Source of the DNA: Rhyacophila brunnea
Taxonomy: Eukaryota > Arthropoda > Insecta > Trichoptera > Rhyacophilidae
Direction of reading: 5' to 3'
Assembly: GCA_022495005.1 (NCBI GenBank)
Contig: JAGYXB010000365.1
Location: forward strand, 310,001-374,000
Length of the DNA: 64,000 nt
Shown here: positions 33,904-46,612 of the stretch, one piece after another
How the letters are laid out: every line of letters begins with the position of its first letter
How positions within the stretch are numbered: the first letter of the stretch is position 1
Made by a program: the position numbers and the translations under genes
Notes under the pieces: generated by a model
Seen by the model: the letters and a program-made list of their open reading frames with translations, nothing else
What the model was told of the DNA's origin: nothing
Databases searched by the model: none

Positions 33904-34075
33904 CGGTATTTATTTTTATGCGCCACGTGTCGCACCATTTAGCTATTTCGTTGGCGGCTAGCTGAACTAGTTTCGTGACTTGGTTGTGTTTGATCGATCT
34001 AGCTAATATCGCGGTGTTGTGCGACTATGCAGGATATTGAGGAATTGTTTGTTAATTAATTATCTTTGGCAAGTG
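33904..34075 (-). pseudogene. Jockey-clade reverse transcriptase fragment
   Basis: Read on the minus strand, this encodes LVQLAANEIAKWCDTWRIKINT, the helix and KWR(I)KIN block that follows the catalytic motif in Jockey-type reverse transcriptases. It stops at the TIR of the insertion at 33903; the continuation (KSAAIIFSYR) is at 28249 and below. Upstream, a one-base shift near 34020 breaks the frame (ILHSRTT). The catalytic YADD box was not found, and by about 34085 the sequence changes to LINE 5' UTR-like repeat sequence. A relic. Confidence 0.7.
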
Positions 34076-34084
34076 TGCAAATTA

Positions 34085-34463
34085 GCCGTTTTGTTTGCGT
34101 TTTATTTATCTTTAGACCAATACGTATGTATTAGTTATTAATTATTTACTAATATATGTCCTTTATATATAAATGGATTCACTACATAATAATTTTGGAA
34201 AATTATGATTTTTTTAAAACTGGCAACACTTAGCTCACTAACACACTGAGCGCTGACCTAACCTCACTCTTTAGAGTTATCCAACAAAAGAAATTGCACT
34301 TCTAAACCCGCGATTGTTAGGGACCAGTAAGCGTGGCTGTCCTTCACTAGGTCTTGAAGTTTGTTAACCCAAGTTTCCTCGGAAAAGTTTCTGATCTCTT
34401 TTCTGACTCTCTTCTTCAGCTCTTTGGCCTTAGCAATGACAGCAGGATCGCCCGTATCCTGAC
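34085..34463 (-). pseudogene. LINE 5' UTR relic and endonuclease C-terminus flanking the array
   Basis: 34085-34220 shares TTTGCGTTTTATTTATCTTT and the ATGGATTCACTACATAATAA region with each array unit, but lacks the ORF1 start. 34230-34463, read on the minus strand, continues the endonuclease C-terminal region beyond the unit boundary, with basic residues (AKAKELKKRVRKEI) and LVKDSHAYWSLT. This longer, single-copy stretch shows that the array arose from a fuller Jockey-like element. The join between the endonuclease tail and the 5' UTR-like block is abrupt. Confidence 0.6.
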
Positions 34464-37400
34464 CGAGTTTTCTAGTTCTATTCCTCTCCGTTATGAGGAG
34501 CCTAATCGGTTTTGGGAGGTGGAGTCTGTGTTTGAGGTCGGGGCTGATGGGAGTTGAGCCCGCCTTAAGTGCCTCCTGTATATTAGTCGTTATCGTATAG
34601 TATCTGGATCTCCCAAGTAGAGTAGTATGGGTTTGTGGTTTGAGTTAAGCTCGTCTACTGCTCGGATTATCCGTATCTAACTAGTGTTCCTGAGGATAAC
34701 GAAGTCCAGGACATTTAACGAGCGCCTTAACGTAGCGTGCGCAGTGTGGTCTCTGAAGGAGCCACTATGACTGAGTGTCTTGGGTGAACTTGAAGATTTT
34801 ATTGCCTCTGAAGTCGGTGCTCGGGCAGTTCCATTGCCGGTGCTTGGCATTAAAGTCTCCTGCTGTTATTGAAATGGGAAAAAGTGGATCTAAGAGGTCG
34901 TGGAAGTCTTGGAGAGTGGGAGTTTTGTTAGGCGGCCTGTAAATGTATGTGAATTGAATGAGAGTCTTCGGAAACAATATTCTTTTCAAGCGGTATCGGT
35001 GAATCTACACTTTTCTCACTTGACACTGCTGAAGAAATTGCACTGTCGATTTCTGTACGGTTATGTACTTTACAAAATATTAGACTCAACTGCTAGGTTA
35101 TCTTTATGAAGTAAAACAATTGTATTTGCATTCTCGAAATGTTTTTCAATTTCAATTCATTTGTTTTACATATTGTGGACATTACAAATTATAAGTTTAA
35201 GACGTTCACAACAAGACATTTAGACGTTGACATATTATCCCCTGCAGCATCCATCAGGATACTGTCGGCATTCTGTTCATCTCCCTCCATTTCGATTTTC
35301 GTGCAAAACAGCCGTGGTGTTTGCGTTTTATTTATCTTTAGACCAATTCGTATGTAAAAATAATATGCATCTTTTTGTATATGAATGGATTCACTACATA
35401 ATAATTTTGGAAAATTATGATTTTTTTAAAACTGGCAACTAACTTGTGTCCTTTATATATAAATGGATTCCGAGTTTTCTAGTTCTATTCCTCTGCGTTA
35501 TGAGGAGCCTAATCGGTTTTGGGAGGTGGAGTCTGTGTTTGAGGTCGGGGCTGATGGGAGTTGAGCCCGCCTTAAGTGCCTCCTGTATATTAGTCGTTAT
35601 CGTATAGTATCTGGATCTCCCAAGTAGAGTAGTATGGGTTTGTGGTTTGAGTTAAGCTCGTCTACTGCTCGGATTATCCGTATCTAACTAGTGTTCCTGA
35701 GGATAACGAAGTCCAGGACATTTAACGAGCGCCTTAACGTAGCGTGCGCAGTGTGGTCTCTGAAGGAGCCACTATGACTGAGTGTCTTGGGTGAACTTGA
35801 AGATTTTATTGCCTCTGAAGTCGGTGCTCGGGCAGTTCCATTGCCGGTGCTTGGCATTAGTCTCCTGCTGTTATTGAAATGGGAAAAAGTGGATCTAAGA
35901 GGTTTTGTTAGGCGGCCTGTAAATGTATCTGAATTGAATGAGAGTCTTCGGAAACAATATTCTTGTCAAGCGGTATCGGTGAATCTACACTTTTCTCACT
36001 TGACACTGCTGAAGAAATTGCACTGTCGATTTCTGTACGGTTATGTACTTTACAAAATATTAGACTCAACTGCTAGGTTATCTTTATGAAGTAAAACAAT
36101 TGTATTTGCATTCTCGAAATGTTTTTCAATTTCAATTCATTTGTTTTACATATTGTGGACATTACAAATTATAAGTTTAAGACGTTCACAACAAGACATT
36201 TAGACGTTGACATATTATCCCCTGCAGCATCCATCAGGATACTGTCGGCATTCTGTTCATCTCCCTCCATTTCGATTTTCGTGCAAAACAGCCGTGGTGT
36301 TTGCGTTTTATTTATCTTTAGACCAATTCGTATGTAAAAATAATATGCATCTTTTTGTATATGAATGGATTCACTACATAATAATTTTGGAAAATTATGA
36401 TTTTTTTAAAACTGGCAACTAACTTGTGTCCTTTATATATAAATGGATTCCGAGTTTTCTAGTTCTATTCCTCTGCGTTATGAGGAGCCTAATCGGTTTT
36501 GGGAGGTGGAGTCTGTGTTTGAGGTCGGGGCTGATGGGAGTTGAGCCCGCCTTAAGTGCCTCCTGTATATTAGTCGTTATCATTATAGTATCTGGATCTC
36601 CCAGAGAGTAGTATGGGTTTGTGGTTTTTGAGTTAAGCTCGTCTACTGCTCCGGATTATCCGTATCTAACTAGTGTTCTAAGGGATAGCAGAAGTCCAGG
36701 ACATTTAACGAGAGCGCCTTAACGCTGGCAATGCGCAGTGTGGTCTCCTGGAAAGACCCTATGACTAGTATCTTGGGTGAACTTGAAGATTTTATTGCCT
36801 CTGAAGTCGGTGCTCAGGCAGTTCCATTGCCGGTGCTTGGCATTAAAGTCTCCTGCTGTTATTGAAATGGGAAAAAGTGGATCTAAGAGGTCGGTAAGAG
36901 TCTTGGAAGTGGGAGTTTTGTTAGGCGGCTATGAAATGTATGTAGATTGAATAAAGGGAGTCTTCGGAAACAATATTCTTTTCAAGCGGTATCAGGTGAA
37001 ATCTACACTTTTCTCACTTGACACTGCTGAAGAAATTGCACTGTCGATTTCTGTACGGTTATGTACTTTACAAAATATTAGACTCAACTGCTAGGTTATC
37101 TTTATGAAGTAAAACAATTGTATTTGCATTCTCGAAATGTTTTTCAATTTCAATTCATTTGTTTTACATATCGTGGACATTACAAATTATAAGTTTAAGA
37201 CGTTCACAACAAGACATTTAGACGTTGACATATTATCCCCTGCAGCATCCATCAGGATACTGTCGGCATTCTGTTCATCTCCCTCCATTTCGATTTTCGT
37301 GCAAAACAGCCGTGGTGTTTGCGTTTTATTTATCTTTAGACCAATTCGTATGTAAAAATAATATGCATCTTTTTGTATATGAATGGATTCACTACATAAT

Positions 37401-40400
37401 AATTTTGGAAAATTATGATTTTTTTAAAACTGGCAACTAACTTGTGTCCTTTATATATAAATGGATTCCGAGTTTTCTAGTTCTATTCCTCTGCGTTATG
37501 AGGAGCCTAATCGGTTTTGGGAGGTGGAGTCTGTGTTTGAGGTCGGGGCTGATGGGAGTTGAGCCCGCCTTAAGTGCCTCCTGTATATTAGTCGTTATCG
37601 TATAGTATCTGGATCTCCCAAGTAGAGTAGTATGGGTTTGTGGTTTGAGTTAAGCTCGTCTACTGCTCGGATTATCCGTATCTAACTAGTGTTCCTGAGG
37701 ATAACGAAGTCCAGGACATTTAACGAGCGCCTTAACGTAGCGTGCGCAGTGTGGTCTCTGAAGGAGCCACTATGACTGAGTGTCTTGGGTGAACTTGAAG
37801 ATTTTATTGCCTCTGAAGTCGGTGCTCGGGCAGTTCCATTGCCGGTGCTTGGCATTAAAGTCTCCTGCTGTTATTGAAATGGGAAAAAGTGGATCTAAGA
37901 GGTCGTGGAAGTCTTGGAGAGTGGGAGTTTTGTTAGGCGGCCCGTAAATGTATGTGAATTGAATGAGAGTCTTCGGAAACAATATTCTTTTCAAGCGGTA
38001 TCGGTGAATCTACACTTTTCTCACTTGACACTGCTGAAGAAATTGCACTGTCGATTTCTGTACGGTTATGTACTTTACAAAATATTAGACTCAACCGCTA
38101 GGTTATCTTTATGAAGTAAAACAATTGTATTTGCATTCTCGAAATGTTTTTCAATTTCAATTCATTTGTTTTACATATTGTGGACATTACAAATTATAAG
38201 TTTAAGACGTTCACAACAAGACATTTAGACGTTGACATATTATCCCCTGCAGCATCCATCAGGATACTGTCGGCATTCTGTTCATCTCCCTCCATTTCGA
38301 TTTTCGTGCAAAACAGCCGTGGTGTTTGCGTTTTATTTATCTTTAGACCAATTCGTATGTAAAAATAATATGCATCTTTTTGTATATGAATGGATTCACT
38401 ACATAATAATTTTGGAAAATTATGATTTTTTTAAAACTGGCAACTAACTTGTGTCCTTTATATATAAATGGATTCCGAGTTTTCTAGTTCTATTCCTCTG
38501 CGTTATGAGGAGCCTAATCGGTTTTGGGAGGTGGAGTCTGTGTTTGAGGTCGGGGCTGATGGGAGTTGAGCCCGCCTTAAGTGCCTCCTGTATATTAGTC
38601 ATTATCGTATAGTATCTGGATCTCCCAAGTAGAGTAGTATGGGTTTGTGGTTTGAGTTAAGCTCGTCTACTGCTCGGATTATCCGTATCTAACTAGTGTT
38701 CCTGAGGATAACGAAGTCCAGGACATTTAACGAGCGCCTTAACGTAGTGTGCGCAGTGTGGTCTCTGAAGGAGCCACTATGACTGAGTGTCTTGGGTGAA
38801 CTTGAAGATTTTATTGCCTCTGAAGTCGGTGCTCGGGCAGTTCCATTGCCGGTGCTTGGCATTAAAGTCTCCTGCTGTTATTGAAATGGGAAAAAGTGGA
38901 TCTAAGAGGTCGTGGAAGTCTTGGAGAGTGGGAGTTTTGTTAGGCGGCCTGTAAATGTATGTGAATTGAATGAGAGTCTTCGGAAACAATATTCTTGTCA
39001 AGCGGTATCGGTGAATCTACACTTTTCTCACTTGACACTGCTGAAGAAATTGCACTGTCGATTTCTGTACGGTTATGTACTTTACAAAATATTAGACTCA
39101 ACTGCTAGGTTATCTTTATGAAGTAAAACAATTGTATTTGCATTCTCGAAATGTTTTTCAATTTCAATTCATTTGTTTTACATATCGTGGACATTACAAA
39201 TTATAAGTTTAAGACGTTCACAACAAGACATTTAGACGTTGACATATTATCCCCTGCAGCATCCATCAGGATACTGTCGGCATTCTGTTCATCTCCCTCC
39301 ATTTCGATTTTCGTGCAAAACAGCCGTGGTGTTTGCGGTTTATTTATCTTTAGACCAATTCGTATGTAAAAATAATATGCATCTTTTTGTATATGAATGG
39401 ATTCACTACATAATAATTTTGGAAAATTATGATTTTTTTAAAACTGGCAACTAACTTGTGTCCTTTATATATAAATGGATTCCGAGTTTTCTAGTTCTAT
39501 TCCTCTGCGTTATGAGGAGCCTAATCGGTTTTGGGAGGTGGAGTCTGTGTTTGAGGTCGGGGCTGATGGGAGTTGAGCCCGCCTTAAGTGCCTCCTGTAT
39601 ATTAGTCGTTATCGTATAGTATCTGGATCTCCCAAGTAGAGTAGTATGGGTTTGTGGTTTGAGTTAAGCTCGTCTACTGCTCGGATTATCCGTATCTAAC
39701 TAGTGTTCCTGAGGATAACGAAGTCCAGGACATTTAACGAGCGCCTTAACGTAGCGTGCGCAGTGTGGTCTCTGAAGGAGCCACTATGACTGAGTGTCTT
39801 GGGTGAACTTGAAGATTTTATTGCCTCTGAAGTCGGTGCTCGGGCAGTTCCATTGCCGGTGCTTGGCATTAAAGTCTCCTGCTGTTATTGAAATGGGAAA
39901 AAGTGGATCTAAGAGGTCGTGGAAGTCTTGGAAGTGGAGTTTTGTTGAGCGGCCCGTAAATGTATGAATTGAATGAGAGTCGGAAACAATATTCTTTTCA
40001 AGCGGTATCGGTGGATACGCTTTTCTCCGCCGACACTCTTCTGAAGAAATTGCACTATCGATTTCTGTACGGTTATGTACTTTACAAATATTAGACTCAA
40101 CTGCTAGGTTATCTTTATGAAATTAAAACAATTGTATTTGCATTCTCAGAAATGTTTTGTTCCAATTCATTTGTTACATATTGTGGACATTACAAATTAT
40201 AAGTTTAAGACGTTCACAACAAGACATTTAGACGTTGACATATTATCCCCTGCAGCATCCATCAGGATACTGTCGGCATTCTGTTCCTCTCCCTCCATTT
40301 CGATTTTCGTGCAAAACAGCCGTGGTGTTTGCGTTTTATTTATCTTTAGACCAATTCGTATGTAAAAATAATATGCATCTTTTTGTATATGAATGGATTC

Positions 40401-41737
40401 ACTACATAATAATTTTGGAAAATTATGATTTTTTTAAAACTGGCAACTAACTTGTGTCCTTTATATATAAATGGATTCCGAGTTTTCTAGTTCTATTCCT
40501 CTGCGTTATGAGGAGCCTAATCGGTTTTGGGAGGTGGAGTCTGTGTTTGAGGTCGGGGCTGATGGGAGTTGAGCCCGCCTTAAGTGCCTCCTGTATATTA
40601 GTCGTTATCGTATAGTATCTGGATCTCCCAAGTAGAGTAGTATGGGTTTGTGGTTTGAGTTAAGCTCGTCTACTGCTCGGATTATCCGTATCTAACTAGT
40701 GTTCCTGAGGATAACGAAGTCCAGGACATTTAACGAGCGCCTTAACGTAGTGTGCGCAGTGTGGTCTCTGAAGGAGCCACTATGACTGAGTGTCTTGGGT
40801 GAACTTGAAGATTTTATTGCCTCTGAAGTCGGTGCTCGGGCAGTTCCATTGCCGGTGCTTGGCATTAAAGTCTCCTGCTGTTATTGAAATGGGAAAAAGT
40901 GGATCTAAGAGGTCGTGGAAGTCTTGGAGAGTGGGAGTTTTGTTAGGCGGCCCGTAAATGTATGTGAATTGAATGAGAGTCTTCGGAAACAATATTCTTT
41001 TCAAGCGGTATCGGTGAATCTACACTTTTCTCACTTGGCCTGCTGGAAGAAATTGCGCATCGTTTCTGTACGGTTATGTATACTTTACAAAATATTAGAA
41101 TCAACCCGCTAGGTTATCTTTATGAAGTAAAACAATTGTATTTGCATTTTCTCGAGAAATGTTTTCAATTTCATTCATTTTGTTTTACATATTGTGAACA
41201 TTACAAATTATAAGTTTAAGACGTTCACAACAAGACGATAGACGTTGACATATTATCCCCTGCAGCATCCATCAGGATACTGTCGGCATTCTGTTCATCT
41301 CCCTCCATTTTCGGAATTTTCATTTTTAAAAACGGCCGTGGTGTTTGCTATTTATCTTTGAACCAATTCGTATGTAAAAATAATACGCATCTTTTTTGTA
41401 TATGAATGGATTCACTACACCTTAATAATTTTGGAAATTATGATTTTTTAAAACTGGCAACTCGCGTATTACTTTATATATAAATGGATTCCGAGTTTCT
41501 AGTTCTATTCCTCTGCGTTATGAGGAGCCTAATCGGTTTTGGGAGGTGGAGTCTGTGTTTGAGGTCGGGGCTGATGGGAGTTGAGCCCGCCTTAAGTGCC
41601 TCCTGTATATTAGTCATTATCGTATAGTATCTGGATCTCCCAAGTAGAGTAGTATGGGTTTGTGGTTTGAGTTAAGCTCGTCTACTGCTCGGATTATCCG
41701 TATCTAACTAGTGTTCCTGAGGATAACGAAGTCTAGG
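34464..41737 (-). repeat. Tandem array of ~1-kb chimeric LINE units (7 plus partial)
   Basis: CGAGTTTTCTAG (CGAGTTTCTAG in the last) starts units at 34464, 35471, 36451, 37469, 38476, 39483, 40479 and 41492, giving lengths 1007, 980, 1018, 1007, 1007, 996 and 1013 bp plus a ~246-bp remnant. Read on the minus strand, each unit has a 5' UTR-like segment and an ORF1-like start (MEGDEQNADSILMDAAGDN) that stops within about 35 codons. It then joins a Jockey-type endonuclease (YIYRPPNKTPTLQDFHDLL, TAGDFNAKHRQWNC, ELNSNHKPILL) ending ITxRNRTRK. The usual SDH catalytic motif reads SNH in the units inspected. Unit 2 lacks 24 bp near 35901 and 3 bp near 35860. Copies are otherwise nearly identical except for patches of clustered indels. 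Confidence 0.9.
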
Positions 41738-42129
41738 ACTTGAAGTTATTGTTTATTCAGAACACAAGTACACATTAACATTGTTTTCTCAATTATTTTA
41801 AAAAGTTAGGACCGCTTTCAGTGAATCCCTGGTTTAATTATGGCTCATTTCTATCTATATGTCGTTGGATAAAATTTATTACCAATCTCGATAATAGTTC
41901 ACAATTAAATTTAGGTTCTCCCTTGGAGTACCTCTAGCTTAATATACTTCACTTCCAACTTCAAAAGGTAAAGTTAATTTCATTTGAGATAAACTTCGTT
42001 AATATTATCAATTAAACTTAGGGTCCCACTTGGAGTACCTCTGGTTTAATATATTTCGCTTCCAACTTCAAATGGTAAAGTTTAATTTATTTAAAATAAA
42101 CTTAGTTAATATTGGCGATTAAATTTAGG
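41738..42129 (-). repeat. Triplicated leader of an LTR retrotransposon
   Basis: Three ~105-bp blocks, each with TTAAATTTAGG-like, CTTGGAGTACCTCT and CACTTCCAACTTCAAA-like segments, lie at 41890-42130. The third contains the primer-binding-site candidate. On the minus strand these follow the PBS, so they would form a repeated leader. 41738-41890 is spacer after the array. Confidence 0.5.
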
Positions 42130-42147
42130 GCTCCACGTTGGGCGCCA
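42130..42147 (-). promoter_or_regulatory. Candidate LTR-retrotransposon primer-binding site
   Basis: On the minus strand TGGCGCCCAACGTGGAGC begins 3 nt after a CA that could end an LTR. TGG plus a tRNA 3'-complementary stretch is the usual PBS form. The cognate tRNA was not determined. Confidence 0.5.
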
Positions 42148-42150
42148 ATT

Positions 42151-42540
42151 TGAGATATCCCGGGTCCTGTGGCTAGCTCGAGATGTTAGTAGGACCCGGG
42201 ATTCACAAAAATTAAAACTTAATTGGTATCTGTTAAATGGTAGGGTTAAATGAAACTCGTTTTATTATGTTCGGTTTATATTTTTAGATTCCACGTGTTA
42301 GTTACACTTCCAATGTTTTATGCACTAATTTTAGTTTCGTTATTAATAATTATTATCGTTCACAATTATGGCCTTTCACTCCGTACCCCATTTTTCACTT
42401 CCATGCTCGATTATTATTTGTTTTACTCTCCGAGTCATGAGGGCCAGTGTTCACCGTTTTAAAATGGCGACCATCTACTCTCTTCTTTCTCTCGACAGTG
42501 TTGCCATCCTTCCCTTACATACTCCTTATTATTAAATTCC
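42151..42540 (-). mobile_element. Putative LTR (far end undefined)
   Basis: On the plus strand this starts TGAGATATCCCGGG, so on the minus strand it ends in CA next to the PBS candidate. It carries a 12-bp stem, ATCCCGGGTCCT with AGGACCCGGGAT. The other LTR boundary and target duplication are unresolved. No gag or pol was found nearby. Confidence 0.35.
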
Positions 42541-43062
42541 TTTGGCTTTCGTCTCTTTTATTCGGTAAATCACACTCTTCTCTTACATACTATTATTATA
42601 ATTAGATAGATACAATTCTTAAGTGCTAAGTACATGTTAAACATTTTGACAGTTAATCAAGGAATTTTGGACGTACGTACACCCATTGTTGACTAGGAGG
42701 TCAGGTGACATGGTTATACCTAATAATTAATTTAATCTATCGTGATAGGCCCAATAATCATGGCTATGACAGTACCTATACACATTGCTTAAGGTAACGA
42801 TTAATATTAAATTCAAGGTAATATATTCTAACTAATTTGGCAAGTAGAATGTTTGGATTTTCATTAAAATATATTAATAAATACCCCTCGTCTTGTTAGC
42901 CTAGCATTTGTTACGACACAGAAGTGATAGCAGTGTGACAGCTAGTTGTCATGGAGGGGCTATCTTTATTATTTTATTACTCAACTCATGAATACGAACC
43001 CAGTGTGCCAAGAATTCAGTGGTCCATCAATATTTTTTTAGTAAATTCCCACTGTGCGTATA
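42541..43062. other. No recognisable gene
   Basis: AT-rich spacer. Nothing recognised. Confidence 0.45.
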
Positions 43063-43070
43063 CTCTGAGG

Positions 43071-45060
43071 CAGTGGTTCCCAAAGTTGACTGGGCTCCGA
43101 ACCATCTAACAAAAATTTCCAATCTTGGGACCCACCTCTTAGCTGTCTTAGAGAAAAGAGGGCATACATATTGATAATGCTCAGATTCCCTAGTGGCGAG
43201 TCGTGGAACTACTTAATGCTGTCTTATTTGTTCTAATTGAAATATTTTTTTTTTTTATAAGAGTTACCAATATGAATGATAGACTGTTTAAATAAGAAAC
43301 ACAACTTAAATAAAAAAAAAATATTACTAAAATACCTTTACAAAGTTATTTCAATGGGAAGGATGTATTTGTTTCTTATTTTTCTTCATTACAGTTTTAG
43401 CATCAACTTCAACTTTAGTTACTTTTAATCGCCGTGAGCTTGATATATCCAATTTATTTCGGTATTTAGTTTTAATGTCAACCATAGCCGAAAAATCCGA
43501 CCTCACATAGATATGAGGTAGTAAAAAGGAGGAGGACTTTCATAGCTTCATCGAACAGGCAAGGATAATTATCCGCAACTGAGAGCCAGAATTTCGTCAA
43601 CTGTTTACGATTGAAACTATTTTTTAGTGACGTATCTTCTGATAAATCAATGAGTTTTTCACTTGCTTTTGTTGACATACTAGTTGGTAGGTTGTCTTGA
43701 AATAGGTTACAAATCTAACGCAATGAATCAAACTTTTTCATCTCTTCCCCAAAATAGTCGTCAAAGCTATTTATTAACAGTGATAAATGACTGGAAATTT
43801 CAGAGGCTGCACTTGGTTTTCAATAATAAAAGTTTCAAGTGTTTCAAAACAATCATACTTGCCATTCTCAATAAAACTTTTCCACAACATAAAGCTTTTT
43901 CATGAACGCTCGAATTTTATCGTGATCTGCAAAAATGTCTGATCCGTTTGATCCTTGCAAATGCAAATTAAGTTCGTTGAATTTCAAAAAAATATCAGCC
44001 ATATAAGTGAGCTTGAGAATGAATTCTTCGTCCAGTAGATGTTTACCTGTTTACCTGTTGGCTACCCATTCCTTCACATAGTTTTTGAAATAGGCGGGCT
44101 TGTAAAGGTTTTGTTTTAATATAATTTACAATTTTCACAGCTGTATCAAGTACTGTTTTGAAATCATCGAGCAATGCTTTGGAAACCAGTGCTTCTCTAT
44201 GAATGCTACAGTGTGTCCACAAAGCACAGGGACTTAGTTCAAGAACTCTCGTAACCACACTGCTATTTTTCCCGCACATAGCCCGTGCACCGTCAGTGCA
44301 TATACCGACACTGTTCTTCCACTGTAAATCTTTTTCTTTTATATGGGAATCAATTGTATTGAAAATAACCTCAGCTTTTCCACGACTTATTAGCTTGCAG
44401 AAAAAGATTTCTTCATGCACGTCGTTCTGTCATATATAACGCACAAAAACAAGCAGTTGAGATAGGTCTTGCACGTCGGTAGACTCATCTATTTGTAGAG
44501 TATAATATTTACTACCAACTACTCTCCGGATTAATTCATCTTCCGCCCATTCAGCCATTTCGTCAATTCGTCGCGCAACAGTATTATTGGATAGTGGTAT
44601 GCGCTCGATTTCCTTAACTTCTTTTTCTCCAAACATTGTTCCAACAACATCTTTAATCGATGGTAATACTAAATCTTCGCCAATGGTATGAGGCTTTCCT
44701 TATCTGGCGATCCTTGAGCTAATGAGATACGAGGCATATTCAGCATTTTCATTAATATTAACGAAATGGGAAACAATATTTGTTGAAGATTTCATATTCA
44801 ACAAATCCAGCGCTAGCTGGCGATATTCCGCGACTGTGCTGCCATCTGTAGTGCATTGGCAATTCAAATTATTATTATTTTATCACAATATTTTCCATAA
44901 CTTAAGTTTATTTCAATTTTTAGGAATTATAAATAGCTGAATAAAATATCAAATTTATCACTTCCTATTTTTTTAAATTCATGTATACAGTGGCGAGGGC
45001 CCACTCAATATTCGCTCGCGACCCACTGGTGGGTCGCGACCCATAGTTTGGGAAACCATG
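43071..45060 (-). mobile_element. hAT transposon with 8-bp target duplication
   Basis: The left end CAGTGGTTCCCAAAG and inverted right end CATGGTTTCCCAAAC are flanked by CTCTGAGG (43063-43070) and CTCTGACG (45061-45068), a 7/8 match. At 1990 bp it carries a broken transposase on the minus strand. Confidence 0.9.
43478..44636 (-). pseudogene. hAT (ZBED5/SCAND3-like) transposase relic
   Basis: Pieces read in order on the minus strand. 44636-44430 has LSNNTVARRIDEMAEWAEDEL and YYTLQIDESTDVQDLSQLL, whose Asp is the first catalytic acid of hAT transposases. 44420-44043 has EEIFFCKLI, GICTDGARAMCG and WTHCSIHREALVSKAL. 43678-43478 has LTKFWLSVADNYPCLFDEAMKVLLLF and TSYLCEVGFF, the C-terminal dimerisation region (relatives read YLCExGFS). 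Frames are interrupted near 44425 and between 44040 and 43680. The N-terminal BED finger was not seen. The relatedness to ZBED5/SCAND3-like proteins is by motif order. The protein is inactive but most of the domain remains, so the insertion is fairly recent. Confidence 0.85.
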
Positions 45061-45068
45061 CTCTGACG

Positions 45069-45922
45069 TATTTCCAAAATTGATGTATGTTCAATATAAA
45101 GAATGTTACAATGAAATAAATCTGTTTATCAAATGCTTTGTCAACCCCTGGTCAACACTGAAACAGTCTCATGATTTTAAAATTGTTTTTGTAATTCAAC
45201 ATAAGCCTGGTTTGTTACTGTTTCTATTTTATAATGTTTAAATTGTTGAAAACATATTGTTAAAATAAATATATATTATATAATTTCATTTTATTATGTT
45301 ATATTTAACAACTTAAAAGTGAATATCATTCATCCATTACGGTTTGATTAAACAAGTTTTAATTCAATTTAAAAAATTAACTAACACCATCTGAAAGTTA
45401 TTATTAGGTTGATAAAAACAATGACCGACAAAATTTAGTGTGCACTATTTTTGTCAGACCTCCGCCCATCGCCGCCAATGTTATGCAATGAAGTGAGAAA
45501 ATACTTACCTCATTTTTCATTTATCCTATGGAACTGAAACATCGATATATACTGCATTTTTAAAATTATCACAATATGTATCTTTATAGCAATTTTATTA
45601 GGATGCTGAGAATTTTACTTAATATGTGATTGTAAATTAGATCTCGCTTCCAAATATTTCATTATTTACTATTCCATGAAAAAATATTGTTTGAAAGTGT
45701 AAGTGTACGGACTGAGTGGACAGCGTTCGGCTGGACGTGAGCGGTATGCGCAACACAAACGTATAACCGTGTGTGAAAATGTTCTTGGCCAATGTCTTTT
45801 TTTGGTTATACGTTTGAGTTGCTCACTCAAGCCGTATTCTAAGAGTCAAATTATATATGATTGTTGCAATGACAATAATAACATTTTATACACCATGATA
45901 CAAAACAATTGGTGTTACCGAC
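45069..45922. other. No recognisable gene; shares repeat with 20850-21120
   Basis: The stretch 45330-45480 is a diverged copy of the repeat at 20850-21120 (GACAAAATTTAGTGTGCACT, TTTTTGTCAGACC). The remainder is AT-rich without recognisable coding sequence. Confidence 0.4.
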
Positions 45923-46151
45923 TGACACCTCCTATGTAAAAGGTCAGAACTGCATTTTTGGCTATTTTGACTTTGTTGCCTTTTATTAAATAAAGATAAT
46001 AAAACAGATATATCACAAAAAAATCAATCAATATTTTAAAATTATGATTCCAGCATTTAAATTTACATTATGGTGTCATTAAAATTTATTGAAATCGTAT
46101 TACTGAAAAGTTATCATTTTGCAGTTCCGACCTTATATGTAGGGGGTGTCA
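45923..46151. mobile_element. 229-bp MITE with TGACACC inverted ends
   Basis: The left end TGACACCTCCTATGTAAAAG and inverted right end TGACACCCCCTACATATAAG both continue to GGTC(A/G)GAACTGCA. No clear target duplication. Non-coding. Confidence 0.75.
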
Positions 46152-46612
46152 ATTCGAATTCTGTTTCAAGCAATGAAAACTGCTCCAAACTAATTTATTA
46201 ATTACGAGTGTATTATGACCACTCAGAACCCTTGAGGGACCGACCGAAATTGGAGCATCTACACTCTACAGTCATTGTAATTAATGCTCTGTGCTTTACC
46301 GTTTTAAGGTATCGGTGTATTCATTACATTAATCATGCTAAAACTTACTAATAATACACAATTAGAATGTTGTGAGATGTTCCAAATAATTGTACATGTT
46401 CCATAAAGAATACAATAATCTGTCTTGTATAAATATAGTTTAGTTTTATTAAATAATGATTCATTGAAAGTGTCGAAATTATCTCTTGTTATAATTTTGT
46501 ATGTCTAATAAAAATAAATTAAAAGCTGTTTGACATATTAATTCTTGTTTTATTTTTGATGTGTTAATAATTGATTATAAGATAAATCTGATGTAATATT
46601 TCACCACCGTTA
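46152..46612. other. No recognisable gene
   Basis: AT-rich spacer. Confidence 0.45.

Noticed and set aside
33506..33965. Overlapping open frames of 129 and 130 codons on opposite strands
   Set aside because: They come from a tandemly duplicated, GC-richer transposon end with few stops. No protein motif, and the frames cross the repeat boundary.
35139..40450. Repeated 69-74-codon plus-strand frames in the array
   Set aside because: Shadows on the strand opposite the LINE-derived coding sense; repeated only because the DNA is repeated.
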